Assembly (NCBI GenBank): GCA_025356335.1
Contig: JANXUF010000078.1
Location: forward strand, 21,864 to 85,863
Length of the DNA stretch: 64,000 bases
Direction: 5' to 3'
From: Actinomycetes bacterium
GTDB lineage: Bacteria > Actinomycetota > Acidimicrobiia > Acidimicrobiales > Ilumatobacteraceae
Part shown: piece after piece, positions 45,116-53,477 of the stretch
Position numbering within the stretch: the stretch's first letter is position 1
How the letters are laid out: every line of letters begins with the position of its first letter
The notes under the pieces: model-generated
Seen by the model: only the letters and a program-made list of their open reading frames with translations
Database searches by the model: none
Told to the model about the DNA's origin: nothing
Made by a program: the position numbers and the translations under genes

Positions 45116-45907
45116 TCATGCAGTGATCTCACGTCGTGCGAACAGTACCTGGGCGGCAGCGATCGCCACCACGACGTAGATGCCGGCGACAATGATCGCC
45201 CTGGACAGCGTGAGCGTCGAGCTGCCGCCGGAGGCGATCGCCTCGAAGGCACCACCAGGGAACCATGCCTTACCTGCCTTCCATGCCGAGCCTAGGATGC
45301 CCTCGACCGGAAGTGCCCAGCCCACCCCCACGCCGATCGCCGCCGGTACGGAACGCAGCACGGTGGCAACCAATGCCCCGATTGCCGCCCAGCCGAACAG
45401 TCCTGCCGTCAGCCCGAGCAGATGGCCGAACGCCGAACTCAACTGCCATGCGCTCGTCGAAACTCCCGCACCGGAGGCGACGAAGCGGGCGACGGCCGAA
45501 CCGGTGGCGGTGGCAGCCAGCGCCGAGAGGAACACCAGCGCCAGGAGCGCGAGCAGTTTGCTGCTCAGCAGCTTCCATCGAGTCGGCTGACGTACGAGCA
45601 GGTTCCTCAGCGTGCCCTGTCCGTAGTCGGTCGCAACGGCCATCGCCGCCAGTACCAATACGATGAGGCCGAGAAACGTGAAACTGGTCTCGACACCTTT
45701 CAGGAACCCGCCGCTGGACGTCAAGTCGGACATTGTCACCGTGGGGCCACCGCGTGGCGCAATGGTCGTCGTCGAACTGACGCTGTTGAACGTCAGAACG
45801 GTGACGAGGGCGGCGAAGAACGCCGGGAGACCGATTGCCGACAGCAGGTAGCTCGGCCGCGTCAGGCGCCGCAGTTCTGCCCTCGCGCCGCGAAGGACGC
45901 CGATCAT
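45116..45907 (-). CDS. ABC-2 type transporter permease
   Basis: The product has 263 residues with six predicted membrane helices and a long first extracytoplasmic loop (SSTTTIAPRGGPTVTMSDL). The motif ATDYGQGTLRNLLVRQPTRWKLL is typical of ABC-2 permeases of the bacitracin/lantibiotic exporter kind. The ATG overlaps the stop of the ATPase gene as ATGA. The substrate is unknown. Confidence 0.9.
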   Translation of the reverse strand: MIGVLRGARAELRRLTRPSYLLSAIGLPAFFAALVTVLTFNSVSSTTTIAPRGGPTVTMSDLTSSGGFLKGVETSFTFLGLIVLVLAAMAVATDYGQGTLRNLLVRQPTRWKLLSSKLLALLALVFLSALAATATGSAVARFVASGAGVSTSAWQLSSAFGHLLGLTAGLFGWAAIGALVATVLRSVPAAIGVGVGWALPVEGILGSAWKAGKAWFPGGAFEAIASGGSSTLTLSRAIIVAGIYVVVAIAAAQVLFARREITA

Positions 45908-46857
45908 CGCGTGCCGCCGATCAGCGCCAAGAAGGACTCTTCGAGGCTGGCCTGTCTTGGACTCAACTCGGCGAGCACGACACCGAGATCCATCGCTGCA
46001 CGATTCAGTTCCACCGCAAACGAAGCTGGCGCGTCGATCAGCAGCCGGTGATTCGTCGATCGTGAAGCACCGAAGTGACGCTCTGCGCACAGCAATTCGA
46101 TCACGCTGAGATCATCCGGATGTTGCGTCGACACGATGAGCTCGTGAGTTCCGCCGGATAACGCAGCAACGGTGCCCTCGTAGACGACGCGTCCACCGTC
46201 GAGGACGACCAACCAGTCCGACACGTGCTCCAACTCGCTGAGCAGATGACTGGACACCAGCACGGTGCGCCCTTCGTCCGCCAGTCGACGCAGCAGGTTG
46301 CGGATCTCCTGGATGCCGACGGGGTCGAGGCCGTTCGTCGGTTCGTCGAGTACCAGCAACGTCGGATCTGGCAGCAACGCTGCGGCGATACCGAGGCGCT
46401 GACGCATGCCGAGCGAGTAGCGCTTGGCGTCGTCGGCGCGGGCGGTCAGTCCGACGATGTCGAGCACGACATCGATTCGTGCCGTGGCGATGCCACCAAC
46501 ATCGGCGAGCAGCCGCAAATTCTGGCGTGCCGAGAGCGCTGGGTAGAACGCCGGCGAGTCGATCAGTGCGCCGACGTGGGATAGAAACGATGCAGGGTCA
46601 TCGATCGAATGACCGAGCACATCAGCCGAACCTGCGGAGCGGTCGACGAATCCGAGCAGCGTTCTGATCGTGGTCGTCTTGCCCGCACCGTTCGGGCCGA
46701 CGAAGCCGGTGATGGCACCAGATGGCACCGTGAAGGTCACGCCGTCCAGCACGGTGCGGGCACCGTAACGCTTCACCAAGCCGGAAACCGTGATCGCTAC
46801 CGATACTCCCGTTGCATCGGCACCGAGCGGTGGTCGTTCGAGTGAGTTGTTGATCAT
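45904..46857 (-). CDS. ABC transporter ATP-binding protein
   Basis: The product has 317 residues. It has Walker A GPNGAGKTTT, the signature YSLGMRQRLG, Walker B LLVLDEPTNGLDP and the H-loop VLVSSHLLSE, in the BcrA/CcmA-like order. The C-terminal 90 residues are an added domain. The ATG at 46857 is chosen over an upstream ATG at 46893 because TACGGT lies 6 nt before it. It powers the coupled ABC-2 permease. Confidence 0.93.
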   Translation of the reverse strand: MINNSLERPPLGADATGVSVAITVSGLVKRYGARTVLDGVTFTVPSGAITGFVGPNGAGKTTTIRTLLGFVDRSAGSADVLGHSIDDPASFLSHVGALIDSPAFYPALSARQNLRLLADVGGIATARIDVVLDIVGLTARADDAKRYSLGMRQRLGIAAALLPDPTLLVLDEPTNGLDPVGIQEIRNLLRRLADEGRTVLVSSHLLSELEHVSDWLVVLDGGRVVYEGTVAALSGGTHELIVSTQHPDDLSVIELLCAERHFGASRSTNHRLLIDAPASFAVELNRAAMDLGVVLAELSPRQASLEESFLALIGGTR

Positions 46858-46863
46858 CCAGTC

Positions 46864-46869
46864 ACCGTA
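46864..46869 (-). promoter_or_regulatory. -10 hexamer of a leaderless gene (ABC ATPase)
   Basis: TACGGT lies 6 nt before the ATG at 46857. Confidence 0.45.
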
Positions 46870-46942
46870 CGGAACGCCATGTTTGGTGGGCATATGGTCG
46901 CTCACATCATCTCGTCGGTCGTTCCGTGCAGCCTCCACGCGA

Positions 46943-46972
46943 AAGGGGCGGGACCCTGCGGTCCCGCCCCTT
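46943..46972 (-). terminator. Intrinsic terminator of the S53 protease gene
   Basis: A perfect 13-bp stem (AAGGGGCGGGACC/GGTCCCGCCCCTT) with a 4-base loop lies 65 nt past the protease stop. On the minus strand the stem ends in CCTT followed by TCGCG, so the U-tract is short. Confidence 0.7.
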
Positions 46973-47036
46973 CCAGCTGACTGGCTCGATGCACCTTCCC
47001 GGTGCCACCTCGATGTACCGATGGTCGACCGGCTGA

Positions 47037-49094
47037 CTACCAGCCCAGGGTCATCGCCCGCAGGAAACTCTGGCCGTTCGGAACACCGAGGCCGGTGATG
47101 TTGTCGTAGCCACGCGCGGTGTGCAGTGTCTGGACGTCATAGTCGATTGTCCTGGCGGACTGCAATACACCGTCGGAAGCGTCGACGCCGTTGGCGAAGT
47201 CGATGCGCTCAGCAGCGAGCTTCGGTCCGGGTGTGATGTCCCGGAACGCTCCGAAGCCGGACACGAGGTACAGCAGCGGGTTGGCGAAACCGTGACGGAA
47301 ACCGGCTTTCTGGTCGGCAAGCGCCATCACTCCGGCGAACAATGGCGACGCCAGGCTCGTGCCGCCGATGCGGTACTGGTCGTAGTGCACACCTTCAGGA
47401 CCCGGGAACGTCTGCGTCTGACCGACGAGCATGCCCGTCGTCGGATCAGCGTCCATCGCCACGTCCGGAAGGACTCGGTGGCGCTGATGGTCGGCGCCCT
47501 GCGAGAGGCGCTTCGGAACACTGAGCAGTTGGTAGAACGGTTCGGCGAACAACGTACTTGCGCCGCCGCCGGCGCCATACAGGAAGTGGATATCGCCCCA
47601 CGTCTTGGCAGTCGCGTCGTACGAGCTCTTGCCGGTGCCCCAACCCTCTTCGAAAAGCGTCCGGCCATTCCTGCCGATGCCGATGCTCGTGCCGCCGACT
47701 GCAGTGACGAGCGGGCTGTCGGCGGAAAAGTCCACGGCCGGCAAGCCATTAGAGGTCACCGCACTATCGTCGCCCTCGTCGCCGGAGGAGAAATACAACC
47801 CGATGCCCTGCAACGCCGCCTGCAGTGCGATCTTCTCGAATGCCTTGACCTCGGCTGGATCGATATCTTCGCCGAGGTCACCGTACGAGTTGGAGATGAT
47901 CGACGCCTTGTTGCCATCGACGATGGAGTTCACTGCCGCATCGAGATCCGTGTCCTGGCAGCTGGCGCCGCCCACGTACATGATGTTGGCGCCGGGTGCC
48001 ATCGCATGTACCGCTTCGACATCGAGGCTCTGTTCTCCGTACCATCCAGCCGCATCACACTCGAGCGGGCCTTCGAAGATCGGCGTTCCGAGCTGGCTCG
48101 AGCTGAACTGCTTGGCCCGTAGCGGGTTCGACGGGTCATTCCGACGGGCGTATTCCGTGGCATCGGCGAACAGTGTTGGCGAGGCGAACGCATCGACGAT
48201 TGCGACCGTGACGCCTGAGCCATCGTTGCCGCTGGCCACGGCGTCGGACAATCCGTAGGCGCTGCGGAGCTGGGTCGGCTGGTAGCCGCAAGGCGAGTAC
48301 GGCAGATGTTTTGCATAGCCAGAGCCGAGGGGTGGCGATGTGAAATCGGTCTTTTCTCCCCAGTAGGCGGAGCACGGTTGGGCATTGCGGAATCCTGCGG
48401 ATGGGGGCACCACGCCGGGACTGGCGGCAGGCGCCGCCGAATCTGGGGTGGACGCCGGCGTTGCACCACTGGACGAGTCATCTGGTCCGCCTGCCTGCTG
48501 CGGTACGACGGCGCCCTGTGTCAGGCCGGACACCGAGTCGACGATCGAACCGACCTCGGTCGGGACGCTGGGATCGCTGTCGGCTGCGCGATGGCGATGG
48601 CCGTCGGCGGTCTTCACCGTCGAGGTCGTGGTCGCGAACGTGGCGTTGATCTGAGCAGCCGTGCCGGTGGCCGTCACGTACGAGTTGTTTGCAGGGACCT
48701 CGCCGATCGTCAGACCGGCGCCGGTCAGCCAACCGGTGACCTGAGCGACATCCTGCGCCGTCGGCGAATAGGTCGCGTGGAACTGGTCGGGAGTGAGGAA
48801 TTGTCCGTATTGCTTTGATCCGGGTGTACTGACGGCCTGGGCCGCCGCTTCAGCTGCTGCCTGGTTGTGCAGTTTCAACTGCACGCGAACCGTGACGGTC
48901 TGCGTCGACGGTGTCGCTCCTTCTTTCACGGCACCGGCAGGAAGCGCCGGTGCGTCTCCTGCGAGTCGTACGCGAGTCGGTGCCGCCTGTCCCATTCTCG
49001 GCGACACCGTGATCACGGCCATCGAGAGCGCTCCGACGCTGAGCAAAATCTTGGTCTTGCGTTGCCGCACGGAGACCACCTTCCGGGTTGTCAT
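47037..49094 (-). CDS. Secreted S53 (sedolisin/kumamolisin-type) protease
   Basis: The product has 685 residues. An N-terminal signal region (LLSVGALSMAVITVSP, about 17-32) precedes a pro-kumamolisin activation domain (about 55-200: VRVQLKLHNQAAAEAAAQAV, YGQFLTPDQFHATYSP). A Ser/Pro/Ala-rich linker follows. The catalytic domain (about 290-680) has the Glu/Asp pair in GEQSLDVEAVHAMAP, the oxyanion region FSSGDEGDD and the nucleophile Ser in GGTSLASPLFAG. A Ca-binding C-terminus follows. Such proteases are self-activating and often work at acid pH. GAGGG precedes the ATG at 49094. Confidence 0.92.
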   Translation of the reverse strand: MTTRKVVSVRQRKTKILLSVGALSMAVITVSPRMGQAAPTRVRLAGDAPALPAGAVKEGATPSTQTVTVRVQLKLHNQAAAEAAAQAVSTPGSKQYGQFLTPDQFHATYSPTAQDVAQVTGWLTGAGLTIGEVPANNSYVTATGTAAQINATFATTTSTVKTADGHRHRAADSDPSVPTEVGSIVDSVSGLTQGAVVPQQAGGPDDSSSGATPASTPDSAAPAASPGVVPPSAGFRNAQPCSAYWGEKTDFTSPPLGSGYAKHLPYSPCGYQPTQLRSAYGLSDAVASGNDGSGVTVAIVDAFASPTLFADATEYARRNDPSNPLRAKQFSSSQLGTPIFEGPLECDAAGWYGEQSLDVEAVHAMAPGANIMYVGGASCQDTDLDAAVNSIVDGNKASIISNSYGDLGEDIDPAEVKAFEKIALQAALQGIGLYFSSGDEGDDSAVTSNGLPAVDFSADSPLVTAVGGTSIGIGRNGRTLFEEGWGTGKSSYDATAKTWGDIHFLYGAGGGASTLFAEPFYQLLSVPKRLSQGADHQRHRVLPDVAMDADPTTGMLVGQTQTFPGPEGVHYDQYRIGGTSLASPLFAGVMALADQKAGFRHGFANPLLYLVSGFGAFRDITPGPKLAAERIDFANGVDASDGVLQSARTIDYDVQTLHTARGYDNITGLGVPNGQSFLRAMTLGW

Positions 49095-49390
49095 GTCCCT
49101 CGCCCTCCGAGGAGTCTTTGGCGACAGTAACAGAGCAGAACCGTCGACTGAACAATCGTTCCGACATCTCCCTTCAACGGAATAGATTTGCCAAATGGCT
49201 CTCCAAATAAACAGAAGCAGGCAGTCAAGGCAAACACAAGTTTGTCTGATGTAGCCAATTCTTGCCGGATTTGACGGTGGTTCGTCGAGCGCGAAGTACG
49301 CGATCAGGTGGCGATTCCAGGTGCACACGCCCACCGCCGGCACCGCTGCCACCGCCCGGATCCGCCTCGGCTCTGCAAGACTCGACACTC
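49095..49390. other. AT-rich divergent promoter region
   Basis: The 296 bp between the S53 protease gene and the 49391 gene are richer in A+T than the surroundings (GGAATAGATTTGCC, CCAAATAAACAGAAG). A short inverted repeat CAAAC-ACAA-GTTTG lies near 49230. I see no gene here and no confident promoter boxes. Confidence 0.4.
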
Positions 49391-50293
49391 ATGGCAGGTT
49401 CGAGTTTCCGCGATCGGTTCTACACCACGCCGGTGGCCAGAGCGATCATGTCACCTCTCGGGTTGCTGCTCTTCGGCGTCGCCGCCGCCGGGTCCATCTT
49501 GGTCGGCCTGCCGATCGTTGCCGGCATCGGAATCGGACTCGCTGCTTGGGCCGTCAAGGTGGGATTGTCGATGCCAAGGTCCGGCCGTCCCGACCGAATC
49601 GACCCGTACGCGTTGTCCGAAAAGTGGCGCCAATACGTCATGGGAGCACAGTCAGCAAAGTTGCGCTTCGACCGAACCGTTGCCGGCACCCGCGATGGGG
49701 CAATCAAGGACCGGCTGGCGGCGATGTCGACACGATTGGACGAGGGCATCGCCGACGGATGGCGCATCGCCAGCCGTGGAAATGACATCGACAAGGCACT
49801 CAACAACCTCGACACCCCGCAGGCACAGAAGGAGCTCTCGCAGTTGCTGCGCCTTGCGGCGAACCATCAGACGAACGCCACGCAGGATTCGACCATCGCC
49901 TCGCTCCAGGCGCAGGTGCAGTCGGCACAGCGGATGCAGACGGTGTCGCAGGACGCGCTCGACAAGTTGCAGGCGCTCGACGCCCGACTCGACGAACTCG
50001 TCGCCAGGGCCACCGAGGTCTCCGTCGGAGCGAGCGACTCCGGTGTGTTGAGCGACGACGTCGACGGGCTCGTGACCGAACTCGAGTCCCTCCGTCAGGC
50101 GCTCGAAGTCACCGATCGAATCGGGACGAGCAATGACGTCACGCTTCCTCTGACCGCACCGACTGCTCAGGACACGGCCATCCAGGACACCGTCCCCCGG
50201 GAGACGACCACTGAGGGCACGGCCGACCCTGCGCCCGCTCCTCCGGCTCCATCTGCCGGCAACACCGGGCAGACCTGGCCGCCTTCGTCGTGA
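49391..50293 (+). CDS. Membrane-anchored coiled-coil protein, unknown
   Basis: The product has 300 residues. Two adjacent hydrophobic segments (IMSPLGLLLFGVAAAGSILV and GLPIVAGIGIGLAAWAVKVGL, about 19-60) form a hairpin anchor. A helical region (about 75-230) follows, with heptad-like LASLQAQVQSAQRMQTVSQD and ALDKLQALDARLDELVARA. The tail is Thr/Pro-rich. It overlaps murJ as GTGA and pspA follows murJ, so a role at the cell envelope is plausible. The ATG at 49391 precedes the first hydrophobic segment. Confidence 0.75.
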   Translation: MAGSSFRDRFYTTPVARAIMSPLGLLLFGVAAAGSILVGLPIVAGIGIGLAAWAVKVGLSMPRSGRPDRIDPYALSEKWRQYVMGAQSAKLRFDRTVAGTRDGAIKDRLAAMSTRLDEGIADGWRIASRGNDIDKALNNLDTPQAQKELSQLLRLAANHQTNATQDSTIASLQAQVQSAQRMQTVSQDALDKLQALDARLDELVARATEVSVGASDSGVLSDDVDGLVTELESLRQALEVTDRIGTSNDVTLPLTAPTAQDTAIQDTVPRETTTEGTADPAPAPPAPSAGNTGQTWPPSS

Positions 50294-51945
50294 CGGTCGT
50301 ATCGACCAGCAGCATCACATCCTCCCAGTCAGCGACGATCGACCCTGCCTCCGCTCCGAAGCACGGGACCGGCCTGATGGGAAAGAACATCGGGGTCGCC
50401 CTCGGGACGGCGCTGTCGCGGTTGACCGGTTTGGCACGGGTCGCGATTCTTGCGAGCGTGCTGTCAGAAGGATTACCGGACGCCTACAACCAGGCGAACA
50501 ACACGCCCAACATCATCTACGAACTACTCCTCGGCGGCGTACTGTCGGCGACGCTCGTACCGGTGATGACTCGGCTGCACCACGACAAGGACGAGGACGG
50601 TGCCGTCGCCGTGACGTCGGTCGGCATCGTCGTTCTGCTGGCGATCACCGTCGTCGCTGTGCTCGGCGCACCGCTGATCTTTCACGCCTACAACATCACG
50701 ACCTCCAGCTCGGTCGACGCCGAAACCTATCGCCGGGTCGGCACGATCCTCACGCGGATGTTCATGGTGCAGATCCTCTTCTACGGACTGAACGCTTTCG
50801 GCACCGCAACGCTCAACGCCCGCAACCGGTTCCTCGCAGCAGCGTGGGCACCGAGCCTGGCGAACATCTCGATCATCATCTCGTTGCTGATCGTCGCCAA
50901 CCACGGTTCCACGACGCTCGAACTGGCGAACAAGGATCACTTCACACTGTGGGTACTCGGTATCGGCGCGACCGGAGGTATCGCGGTCATGGTGCTGGCG
51001 ATCGTGCCGTCACTGATCGGCTCCGATGCCCCGCTGCGGTTCAAGCCGGACTTCCGCAACCCGGCTGTGCGCAGGCTGATGTCGCTGTCCGGCTGGGCAC
51101 TGGGATATGCCGTATCGAACCAGGTCGCCGTCCTGGTCGTGCAGAATCTCACCCGGCCGGGAAGCGGCGAGAACATCGCCTACGCCGTCGGCTTCACCGT
51201 TTTCATCCTGCCGAATGCGCTGTTCGCCGTGTCGCTGACGACGACACTGCAGCCGGAGATCACCAGGGCGATCGCCAGGCGTGACAAGGCGACGATGATC
51301 GCCAGAACCTGCCTCGGCCTCCGCCTCACCGCGTTGCTGACGATTCCTGCCGGGTTCGGGCTGTTCGCACTGCGCCATCCGATCGCCGCCAGCTTCTTCG
51401 GGTTCCACGACACCAAAACAGCCGACATCGACCTGCGCGCCAGAGCGATCGGCGGATTTGCCCTCGGCCTCGGTGCCTTCTCGATCTATCTGTTCACGCT
51501 CAGTGCGTTCTACGCGCATCGTGACGCCCGCACACCGTTTGTCATCAACGTCGTCGAGAACGTCATCAACATCGGCCTGGCAATTCCACTTTCGGCGAAG
51601 TTCGGCGTCATGGGTCTCGCCGCCTCCTTCGCCACTGCCTACATCGTTTCCAGCGTCATCGCGCTGTGGGTGATGACGATCAAGGTGCCAGGCTTTCCGG
51701 TGGGTCAGGTGTTCAACAGCGTCTGGCGCATGGTGCTTGGCGCACTGGTGATGGCCGAGGTCGCATGGATCGCCTCATGGGCGGTCGGCGGTGACGGCGT
51801 GACCAATAACCTGCTGCGTCTCGGCGCCGGAGCGATCGCCGGCATCGTCGTCTATTTCGGCGTGCTGTCGGCGTTGAAGTCGCCAGAACTCGACGATCTA
51901 CGTGGCCTGGCACATCGTCGGCGGAGTGTTGCCCCGAACGATTAA
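50290..51945 (+). CDS. murJ: Lipid II flippase MurJ (MviN)
   Basis: The product has 551 residues with about 14 membrane helices. MurJ features are GTALSRLTGLARVAILASVLSEGLPDAYNQANNTPNIIYELLLGGVLSATLVPV (conserved region at about 39-91), NARNRFLAAAWAPSLANI, and FVINVVENVINIGLAIPL. It flips lipid II across the membrane for peptidoglycan synthesis. No kinase-like C-terminal domain is present, unlike mycobacterial MviN. The GTG at 50290 overlaps the preceding gene. Its stop codon overlaps the -10 box of pspA. Confidence 0.93.
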   Translation: MTVVSTSSITSSQSATIDPASAPKHGTGLMGKNIGVALGTALSRLTGLARVAILASVLSEGLPDAYNQANNTPNIIYELLLGGVLSATLVPVMTRLHHDKDEDGAVAVTSVGIVVLLAITVVAVLGAPLIFHAYNITTSSSVDAETYRRVGTILTRMFMVQILFYGLNAFGTATLNARNRFLAAAWAPSLANISIIISLLIVANHGSTTLELANKDHFTLWVLGIGATGGIAVMVLAIVPSLIGSDAPLRFKPDFRNPAVRRLMSLSGWALGYAVSNQVAVLVVQNLTRPGSGENIAYAVGFTVFILPNALFAVSLTTTLQPEITRAIARRDKATMIARTCLGLRLTALLTIPAGFGLFALRHPIAASFFGFHDTKTADIDLRARAIGGFALGLGAFSIYLFTLSAFYAHRDARTPFVINVVENVINIGLAIPLSAKFGVMGLAASFATAYIVSSVIALWVMTIKVPGFPVGQVFNSVWRMVLGALVMAEVAWIASWAVGGDGVTNNLLRLGAGAIAGIVVYFGVLSALKSPELDDLRGLAHRRRSVAPND

Positions 51946-51948
51946 CAT
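51943..51948 (+). promoter_or_regulatory. -10 hexamer of a leaderless gene (pspA)
   Basis: TAACAT lies 8 nt before the ATG at 51957 and includes the murJ stop codon. Confidence 0.4.
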
Positions 51949-51956
51949 CAGTCCTC

Positions 51957-52778
51957 ATGTTCAAGCTCGCAAAAAAGTGGTGGAAGTATCTCACGGCGAA
52001 GATGACCGGCAAGTTCGACGAGAAGGCCGATCCGAAGGTCCAGTTGGAGCAGGCCATCCAGGAAGCGCAAGCCCAGCACATCCGACTGCGTGACCAGGTG
52101 ACCAACGTCGTTGCCAACCAGAAGCAGGCGGAGATGCGCCTCAACCGCCAGATCGACGAGGTCGGCAAGGCAACGGCGAATGCCAAACAGGCACTGCAAT
52201 TGGCTGCCGCGTCGACGGCCAAGGGTGACGCCACGGCTGCTCAGCAGTACAACCAGGCGGCGGAGACGATCGCCGGCAAACTCGTCGGTCTCGAGAAGGA
52301 CGTCGACGATCAGAAGGCGCTGCTGCTACAGGCCTCGAAGGCATCCGATCAGGCCAAAGCCGCGTTGCAGCAGAACTCCAACGCCCTGCAGCAGCGTCTC
52401 GCCGAGAAGTCGAAGCTGATGTCGCAGCTCGACCAGGCGAACATGCAGGACCAGATGAACAAGGCAATGGCGCAGCTCAACGAAACGGTCGGCCAGGACG
52501 TGCCGACGTTCAATGAGATCCGCGACAAGATCGAGGCGCGTTACGCCAGGGCCAAGGCCGGTTCGGAAATCGCCGAGACCTCGGTCGAGGGACGGATGGC
52601 GGAGATCGAACAGGCAACGGCGAATGCCGAGGCCCAGTCCCGGCTGTCGCAGTTGCGCACCGAGTTGGGCCTCGACACCCCGGCACCAGCCGTTGCCGCG
52701 GCCCCACCCGCTTCAACTTCGGTAGCCGACGCCGTCCCCTCCCCCGCAGACCTCGCCGGAGAAACCGCCACCGGTTGA
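51957..52778 (+). CDS. pspA: PspA/IM30 family protein
   Basis: The product has 273 residues and is almost wholly coiled coil. The amphipathic N-terminus (MFKLAKKWWKYLTAKM) differs in detail from classical PspA. The body has DPKVQLEQAIQEAQAQHIRLRDQVTNVVANQKQAEMRL, typical of the family, and helix 4-5 has SKLMSQLDQANMQDQMNKAMAQL. The tail is Ala/Pro-rich. PspA/IM30 proteins assemble on stressed membranes and preserve the proton gradient. It follows murJ. Confidence 0.9.
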   Translation: MFKLAKKWWKYLTAKMTGKFDEKADPKVQLEQAIQEAQAQHIRLRDQVTNVVANQKQAEMRLNRQIDEVGKATANAKQALQLAAASTAKGDATAAQQYNQAAETIAGKLVGLEKDVDDQKALLLQASKASDQAKAALQQNSNALQQRLAEKSKLMSQLDQANMQDQMNKAMAQLNETVGQDVPTFNEIRDKIEARYARAKAGSEIAETSVEGRMAEIEQATANAEAQSRLSQLRTELGLDTPAPAVAAAPPASTSVADAVPSPADLAGETATG

Positions 52779-52792
52779 CGTCGACACGGGCC

Positions 52793-52838
52793 CCGTGTCA
52801 CCGAATGTCGCGGAATCCGCGCACATTCGGTGACACGG
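52793..52838. repeat. REP-like palindrome, copy 1
   Basis: Arms CCGTGTCACCGAATGT and ACATTCGGTGACACGG pair perfectly over 16 bp, and CGCGG-AAT-CCGCG forms an inner stem. It lies between pspA and the META lipoprotein gene and could also act as a bidirectional terminator. The same arm sequence recurs at 53424-53464 and, in part, at 54589-54613. Confidence 0.8.
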
Positions 52839-52857
52839 AACCTCATTCGACCAACGC

Positions 52858-53307
52858 CTATCGTCGCGGAGCCGTGGCGAGTTCGAGGCGCCCGTCATCA
52901 CGATGGATGGTCAAGCGGATGAGGTGGTCATCCATCGAGGTGTCGACCTCGAAGCGCCCGTACGGCTCTGCGACGACCTTGAAACCAGCCGGACAGCCGA
53001 CAGCGGTCTGCACTCGTGGCCGAGTGGAGTCGTCATCGATCCCATCGTTTCGTGGCGTCCAGAGGTAGTACGACCCGTAGCCGTTACAGCCATCTTCTCC
53101 AGCGATCGAGCCGTCAGCGCTGAGTTGGAACGACACATGTTTCACGGCCACGCCGTCAACGCTCGTGGCGGTGAACAGGCGGCCGATGACCGCCTCGGCG
53201 ATCGTGCCCACGCCCACCCGGTGACCGTCGCTCCCGCATCCCGACAGGGCAATCATCGCCAGCACGACCAAGGTGCATCTCGAACAGCTTGCCGGCGGGC
53301 GATGCAT
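52858..53307 (-). CDS. META-domain lipoprotein (HslJ-like)
   Basis: The product has 149 residues. A signal (CTLVVLAMIALSGC) ends in a lipobox Cys. The META/HslJ motif is GRLFTATSVDGVAV ... SFQLSADGSIAGEDGCNGYGSYY. A second Cys is in TAVGCPAGF. META proteins sit on the outer face and are linked to stress or protease-inhibitor roles, mostly unknown. The ATG at 53307 is preferred to that at 53313 because TAGAAT lies 6 nt before it. The gene is bracketed by REP-like palindromes. Confidence 0.82.
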   Translation of the reverse strand: MHRPPASCSRCTLVVLAMIALSGCGSDGHRVGVGTIAEAVIGRLFTATSVDGVAVKHVSFQLSADGSIAGEDGCNGYGSYYLWTPRNDGIDDDSTRPRVQTAVGCPAGFKVVAEPYGRFEVDTSMDDHLIRLTIHRDDGRLELATAPRR

Positions 53308-53313
53308 TGCCAT

Positions 53314-53319
53314 ATTCTA
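53314..53319 (-). promoter_or_regulatory. -10 hexamer of a leaderless gene (META lipoprotein)
   Basis: TAGAAT lies 6 nt before the ATG at 53307 and immediately before the alternative ATG at 53313. Confidence 0.45.
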
Positions 53320-53423
53320 CACCCACCGGCGGCTCCCGGATCTGACAAGATTTCCTTGGCGACCTACCAACGGACCGCTCACCTCTGACGGGTCCGGGAC
53401 ACGACACGTTCGCAATCCCGCTC

Positions 53424-53464
53424 GTGTCACGACATATCGCAGCGATTGCGACATTCGGTGACAC
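53424..53464. repeat. REP-like palindrome, copy 2
   Basis: GTGTCAC ... GTGACAC flank an imperfect stem with CGCA-GCGAT-TGCG at the tip. The right arm GCGACATTCGGTGACACGG matches copy 1 except at the tip; the left arm is diverged. It lies just past the end of proB. Confidence 0.7.
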
Positions 53465-53477
53465 GGGCCACCAAGTG

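Noticed and set aside
49229..49243. CAAAC-ACAA-GTTTG as an operator for the S53 protease
   Set aside because: The arms are only 5 bp and the site is about 135 bp from the start codon. Chance is likely in this AT-rich stretch.
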